A stretch of DNA of 64,000 bases from Ruminococcaceae bacterium UBA7212 (lineage in GTDB: Bacteria; Bacillota; Clostridia; Oscillospirales; Acutalibacteraceae): NCBI GenBank assembly GCA_002490525.1, contig DKUE01000007.1:62001-126000 (forward strand). Direction: 5' to 3'. Position numbers and translations under genes: made by a program. Below the pieces are notes generated by a model. That model was not told where the DNA came from and did not search any database. It saw nothing but the letters and a program-made list of their open reading frames with translations. Below are positions 60,021 to 64,000 of the stretch, piece after piece. How positions within the stretch are numbered: the stretch's first letter is position 1; each line of letters opens with the position of its first letter.

Positions 60021-61502
60021 ATGAAACATTGTAAAATCAGCGTTATTTGCATACTGATTGCCTGTCTGATGTTCGGCGGCATTTTTTCAGTGAAGCAAAA
60101 ACAAAAGAACAGTCCCGTTTTTCAGCCGAATTCCGAATACATTACGGCGGAGAATCTTGCACTTGCCTTTCACAGTAAAGCAACGGACGGCAAAAACAGC
60201 ACTTGCTACAGAAGCACAAGCAAGAAAAATGTTGCGATTACGGTTGATTTAGGTACGGAAAAAGAATTCAATACCGTTTTGCTCAAGGAGGACGGCTTGC
60301 ACATCAAAGCCTTTTCCGTTTTCATTTCGCAGGACGGGGAACGGTTTGAACAGATTTACAAAAGCGATAAAGCGGAATACCACCGCCTTTGCACCTTTGA
60401 CGCGGTTTCGGCACGGTATGTCAGAATATTTGTTGATGAGGCCGATGCTTTCTTTCGGTTAAAGGAAATTGAAATATATAATCAAAAGCCCATCGTGTCC
60501 GAAGGTTTCAGAAGAACCGCATATGTTGTCAACTCCTGCTTCTATGAAATATTGAACAATCCGAAGCTGGATGCAAACGAAAAACGTACCGCGATGGAAA
60601 AAATGCTGCAAGACCATAACTTTGCCGCATTAACCCATGTGATTCTTTACAACGGTGTGTGGTTTGATAAAGACGGCAATGTTTTTATCGGCGATGCAGA
60701 GAAAGACCAAAGCAAAGCGCTCGAGGAATTTTGTTGTATGATGGACTGCATGCGTGCGTGCGGAAACTCTGATTTAAAAATATCCTACTGCATAGGCTTT
60801 AGTGCAAATGCCGATAAAAATACGGCAATGAAAGAACAAAACGCCCTGATTCGCAATCTCATTGCACTGGCAGAAAAAACAGGTGCGGACGGAATCGATA
60901 TAGACTACGAGTTTCCCGTAACCGATACAGACTATCAGATTTTCGGCGACTTTTTAATTGCGTTAAAGGACAGTATGCGCAAGGAAATGCCGAACGGCGA
61001 TGCATCGATTTTATCCTGTGCATTCGGCACAAGAGATATTGATTATCCGCAAGGCGTTATCGACAGCCTGGATATGGTAAATATGATGACTTACGATATT
61101 TTTGACCAGGACGGACAGCATTCCGGCTTCTGGAGCTGTGCGGTGCAGGGGGCAAAATATCTGGAAGAACGGGGATTTTCAAAAGAACAAATCAACATAG
61201 GGCTTCCGTTTTACGGTACGCAGACGGACGCCTTGATGGAACAGTATATTTACAAAAATATAGATGCATTTGATTATTTTGAAAACACCTATACATTTAA
61301 TTCTTATCTTGACGCGTCCCCGACACAGGTGTATTTCAATTCACCTGCCATGGTAAGGGATAAAACCGCTTATGCACTGCTGGCAGGCTACGGCGGAATT
61401 ATGGTGTGGTCGTTTGACTGTGACACGGAATACGCTTCGCCGAACTCCCTTTGGCGGGCGGTGGACACAGCCATAGAACAATTTGGGGGCGGTTCGAAAT
61501 GA
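60021..61502 (+). CDS. Membrane-anchored GH18 hydrolase with an F5/8-type C domain
   Basis: A 493-residue exported protein. The N-terminal hydrophobic segment (ISVICILIACLMFGGIF) may be a signal anchor or a lipoprotein signal (LIAC). Residues about 40-155 are a discoidin-like carbohydrate-binding domain (ARYVRIFVDEADAFFRLKEI). The GH18 barrel has the complete catalytic DGIDIDYE (Asp290, Asp293, Asp295, Glu297) and the closing GGIMVWSFDCD. It may cut chitobiose cores (endo-beta-N-acetylglucosaminidase) or chitin. It is the only clearly exported glycosidase in the island. GGAG precedes the start; its stop overlaps the next gene. Confidence 0.85.
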   Translation: MKHCKISVICILIACLMFGGIFSVKQKQKNSPVFQPNSEYITAENLALAFHSKATDGKNSTCYRSTSKKNVAITVDLGTEKEFNTVLLKEDGLHIKAFSVFISQDGERFEQIYKSDKAEYHRLCTFDAVSARYVRIFVDEADAFFRLKEIEIYNQKPIVSEGFRRTAYVVNSCFYEILNNPKLDANEKRTAMEKMLQDHNFAALTHVILYNGVWFDKDGNVFIGDAEKDQSKALEEFCCMMDCMRACGNSDLKISYCIGFSANADKNTAMKEQNALIRNLIALAEKTGADGIDIDYEFPVTDTDYQIFGDFLIALKDSMRKEMPNGDASILSCAFGTRDIDYPQGVIDSLDMVNMMTYDIFDQDGQHSGFWSCAVQGAKYLEERGFSKEQINIGLPFYGTQTDALMEQYIYKNIDAFDYFENTYTFNSYLDASPTQVYFNSPAMVRDKTAYALLAGYGGIMVWSFDCDTEYASPNSLWRAVDTAIEQFGGGSK

Positions 61503-62485
61503 TGGATAAATTAAAAAGGAATGCACACAGCATTTCCGCTTTTTCGGTTATATTTTATACGGTTACGCTTTTTCTCACTTTAGATACCTACTGTAAAAAT
61601 CGGGTTACGCCGGAAACACCGCTGTTGAATATTGCAGGACTTCCGTTTTTAAGAATGGATTTTGTACTGATTATATTTACTGCGGCATTTCTCATCGGCA
61701 CCGCAATTGTGTATTTGCTGAAAAAATCGGCACCGTTTCTTTTGCCGTTTGCGCTGGGCGTTGCAGGGCTTCTGTCCCTGTTTATTGCGCTTTTTGATGT
61801 GAATACGATGCAGCTTTTTGACCCGACTATGCGAATCAGCCATGTCATTATGACGGTGTCCAGAGTACTTGCAATTGTTGCGGGCGTATCGGGCGGTTTC
61901 ATCGGCGCCGCCTGCACAATTCTTTGCAGACAAAAAATCTCCGCAAAATCAGCCGTGTTGTCGGCCGGCGCGGCGATTATTCTCAGCCTTTTGGCAAATG
62001 CGGAAAATTTGCAAAATCAACTTTTTGCTTTTTGCGCGGTACTGCTTTTGTTCGGTTCGGCGGTATGTGACTTTTCAAAAGAAAAAATCTGTTTGGAAAG
62101 CAAAGCAAAGCGTGCCGCTCCGAAAACAGCCATATGTGCTTTTTTGTCTGCTGTAAGCTTTACTGCGCTTGCAGGCAGTATATATGCTGTTCTGTGTGAA
62201 AACGCGGGTTTTTCCGCGCTTACCTGCACTGTGTTCTCGGGGATAGTCTGTATCGCATTCTGTGCAGTCCTGACGGTTGGCTACCGTGCTGTGCTGAGCC
62301 CCGCCGCGATGTTTACGGGAAGTGTGCTCAGCTATGTGCTGGTGCATTACGGGAGTCGGGTCGTGACCTATTCCGGTAATCGGGTCATTTATATTATGCC
62401 GTATTGGGTCGGCTCTGTATTGCTCGCTGTCAGCGCTGTGACTGCCGTTCTTTTATTTCGGCAAAAAAAGAAGGAACAACTGTAA
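61499..62485 (+). CDS. Unrecognised polytopic membrane protein
   Basis: A 328-residue protein with about nine hydrophobic helices. It overlaps the GH18 stop (ATGATG at 61499) behind GGGGGCGG. I do not recognise a family. One loop between helices 2 and 3 is short and basic; a larger soluble loop is in the first third (LDTYCKNRVTPETPLLN). The coupling to GH18 suggests a role in handling its product or anchoring. The next signal is a bidirectional terminator. Confidence 0.75.
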   Translation: MMDKLKRNAHSISAFSVIFYTVTLFLTLDTYCKNRVTPETPLLNIAGLPFLRMDFVLIIFTAAFLIGTAIVYLLKKSAPFLLPFALGVAGLLSLFIALFDVNTMQLFDPTMRISHVIMTVSRVLAIVAGVSGGFIGAACTILCRQKISAKSAVLSAGAAIILSLLANAENLQNQLFAFCAVLLLFGSAVCDFSKEKICLESKAKRAAPKTAICAFLSAVSFTALAGSIYAVLCENAGFSALTCTVFSGIVCIAFCAVLTVGYRAVLSPAAMFTGSVLSYVLVHYGSRVVTYSGNRVIYIMPYWVGSVLLAVSAVTAVLLFRQKKKEQL

Positions 62486-62507
62486 TATTCTGTAAAGCGA
62501 TTATATA

Positions 62508-62548
62508 AAAACCGAGCACATTTGCATTTTTCAGATGTGCTCGGTTTT
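62508..62548. terminator. Bidirectional terminator between the membrane protein and the right-edge GH2
   Basis: AAAACCGAGCACAT (62508-62521) pairs with ATGTGCTCGGTTTT (62535-62548), with A/T runs on both sides. Confidence 0.88.
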
Positions 62549-62551
62549 CTG

Positions 62552-64000
62552 TTATTTGATATTTTTAAAAACGGTATAGGACGGTTTTTCATTGGCATAT
62601 AAGTCTGTTGAGCCGTGAATCCTTTGCTTAAATTTTCCTTCTCCCGCTTCACCGCAATGTGTTCTGTAGTCATTCAGGGAGAACCAAACATACCCGACCA
62701 TGTTGGGAAGAGACTTGTAAATCGGGATTCTTTCCAGCAGGATTTCGGTTCTTCTTGCATCTCCGCCTTTAAAATGCGGTTCACACAGACCGAATTCCGT
62801 AACCATGGACGGCATATTGCCGCATCTTTTATGCGTTTTTATAATTGTTTTTTTCACATTTTTACACGCCTGCCACAGACCAAGATATTCATTCCACATT
62901 GCAATATCGCCATGAAGGGCAGCATCATCTCTTTGGAAAAATGTACTGTAATGAAGCGAATTTGAGACATAATTTACAAGTCTTGAACTATCCTTTGACT
63001 TGAAATATGAATACATTTTATCAACATATCTTATCGTCTGCTTTGATTTTGCACCGAGCTCGTTGCCGACGCCCCAACAGATAACGGACGGATGATGTGC
63101 ATGATAGTGTACCATTGCATCCGCCTGGTTTTGGGCAATTTCCAGCTGTAACGGCGTTGCCTTTTTCGGACTGCCCCAATATGGGATTTCTTCCTGCACC
63201 AAAAGACCGTTTTCATCACACCAGTCAAAAATCGTTGTATCCTGCTGCCAATGAAAGCGCGTAAACACACAGTTCGCATTTTTCAGCTGAGAAAGACATT
63301 TGATACTGTGTTCCAAAGGCTCCGCCATACCGTAATCGGGGTGCGAGCCGGGCATCCATTCACAGCCCTTTAAATAGATTTTTTTGCCGTTCAGAAGTAC
63401 GCCGGCATCTTTTATTTCTACGGTTCTGAACCCTGTGCGTTTTATAATTTCATCGTCTTTTGTTTTTGCTTTTATGATATAAAGATTCGGATTGTTTATA
63501 TCCCAAAGCTTTAAATTTTCAAACGGCAGTGAAATCACACCGTCCATAAAAGCAGATTGAGAAATAACGGTTTCATTCGTTTTATAATCAAGAATTTCAA
63601 TGTCCACGGTCTGCGGTGCGCAGGCGATATCCAGATTTATAACACCGCTGCAATAGGGATCTGTTATTTTACCTATGGAATACGCAATCTGCATATCGAA
63701 TAAATCCGTATCGTCAAAAACCGTTAAAACCACATTTCGGATAAGACCGCCGTCATCCGCCCAGTCATAATCCAGCGCGTGCGGCAGCATTTCGTTTTTC
63801 TTATAATTGTCGACCGTTACGCGAACTGTGTTTGCGCCCGCCGTAAGATATTCGGTAACGTCTAACTCAAAAGGCGTGTAGCCTGAACCCGAATGACAGC
63901 CTGCCAGTCTGTCGTTCACATAAACATTCGCCGTATGATAAGCACAGCCGAAATAAAGCACGGCTGTTTTGTGCTCCAAAGCATCTATTTGCACTGTGGT
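62552..64000 (-). CDS. GH2 glycosidase, 5' end outside the window
   Basis: At least 483 residues are open to the right edge. It has a jelly-roll domain (YHTANVYVNDRLAGCHSGSGY; DDGGLIRNVVL), an Ig-like domain, and a barrel with YLKGCEWMPGSHPDYG, acid/base Glu in CWGVGNELGA, nucleophile Glu in SMVTEFGLCE and VGYVWFSLNDYRTH. The protein ends soon after the barrel, so it is a three-domain GH2 like beta-glucuronidases. A GTG at 63994 is in frame, but the domain start is missing, so the true start lies further right. Specificity cannot be fixed. Confidence 0.88.
   Translation of the reverse strand, partial: TTVQIDALEHKTAVLYFGCAYHTANVYVNDRLAGCHSGSGYTPFELDVTEYLTAGANTVRVTVDNYKKNEMLPHALDYDWADDGGLIRNVVLTVFDDTDLFDMQIAYSIGKITDPYCSGVINLDIACAPQTVDIEILDYKTNETVISQSAFMDGVISLPFENLKLWDINNPNLYIIKAKTKDDEIIKRTGFRTVEIKDAGVLLNGKKIYLKGCEWMPGSHPDYGMAEPLEHSIKCLSQLKNANCVFTRFHWQQDTTIFDWCDENGLLVQEEIPYWGSPKKATPLQLEIAQNQADAMVHYHAHHPSVICWGVGNELGAKSKQTIRYVDKMYSYFKSKDSSRLVNYVSNSLHYSTFFQRDDAALHGDIAMWNEYLGLWQACKNVKKTIIKTHKRCGNMPSMVTEFGLCEPHFKGGDARRTEILLERIPIYKSLPNMVGYVWFSLNDYRTHCGEAGEGKFKQRIHGSTDLYANEKPSYTVFKNIK

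Noticed and set aside
1..64000. rRNA or tRNA genes
   Set aside because: No stretch with a T-loop GGTTCGAATCC-type pattern in cloverleaf context or with rRNA signatures was found by reading.

Overview
The window reads as a chromosomal piece of a gut-type anaerobic member of the Clostridia. The evidence is strong AGGAGG-type ribosome binding sites, sigma-A promoters of the TTGACA-17-TATAAT type, formate-tetrahydrofolate ligase, small PadR, MarR and XRE regulators, a LytS-type two-component pair, and many CAZymes without a Bacteroides SusC/SusD pair. The species cannot be named from the sequence alone. No rRNA, tRNA, CRISPR array or intact transposase was seen.

Positions 1-31 kb are mostly core genes. 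In order: the 3' end of a GH123/DUF6067-type glycosidase; citrate synthase divergent from a MarR regulator; a histidine kinase / response regulator / formate-THF ligase overlap operon; alaS followed by HIT, comEC, holA, an RNase M5-like Toprim gene, asparaginase and uxaC; a repeat- and pseudogene-rich gap (17.0-18.2 kb); an SCP2-domain gene; a PadR pair divergent from a GPH sugar symporter with a GH2 glycosidase; an ABC exporter; mtaB; an esterase; and a NUDIX gene.

Positions 29.9-64 kb are a glycan-utilisation island. An AraC regulator (46.5 kb) lies between a ten-gene leftward operon (46.2 to 33.0 kb) and a rightward GH95 gene. The leftward operon carries GH29, a GH129-like enzyme, a DUF5107 protein, an amidohydrolase (lactonase type), two zinc dehydrogenases, UxaB, UxaA and two membrane-anchored metallophosphoesterases. 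A second leftward operon (58.4 to 49.7 kb) encodes a nucleotide-pyrophosphatase-like lipoprotein, a PnuC-like transporter, GH2, a third exported phosphoesterase, an SGNH esterase and GH35. It diverges from a rightward GH101-like / GH18 / membrane-protein set. A further GH2 gene enters from the right edge.

The most interesting reading is an oxidative sugar-acid route. A glucose-dehydrogenase-like sugar 1-dehydrogenase, a fucono/galactono-lactonase-type amidohydrolase, an LgoD-like L-galactonate 5-dehydrogenase, tagaturonate reductase and altronate dehydratase would together turn free L-galactose into 2-keto-3-deoxy-gluconate, fed by GH29/GH95 enzymes. The second theme is that exported phosphatases are repeatedly interleaved with apparently cytosolic glycosidases, which suggests a phosphorylated substrate or coupled nucleotide/NAD salvage. 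A 14-base sequence shared by the two divergent control regions is a candidate common operator.
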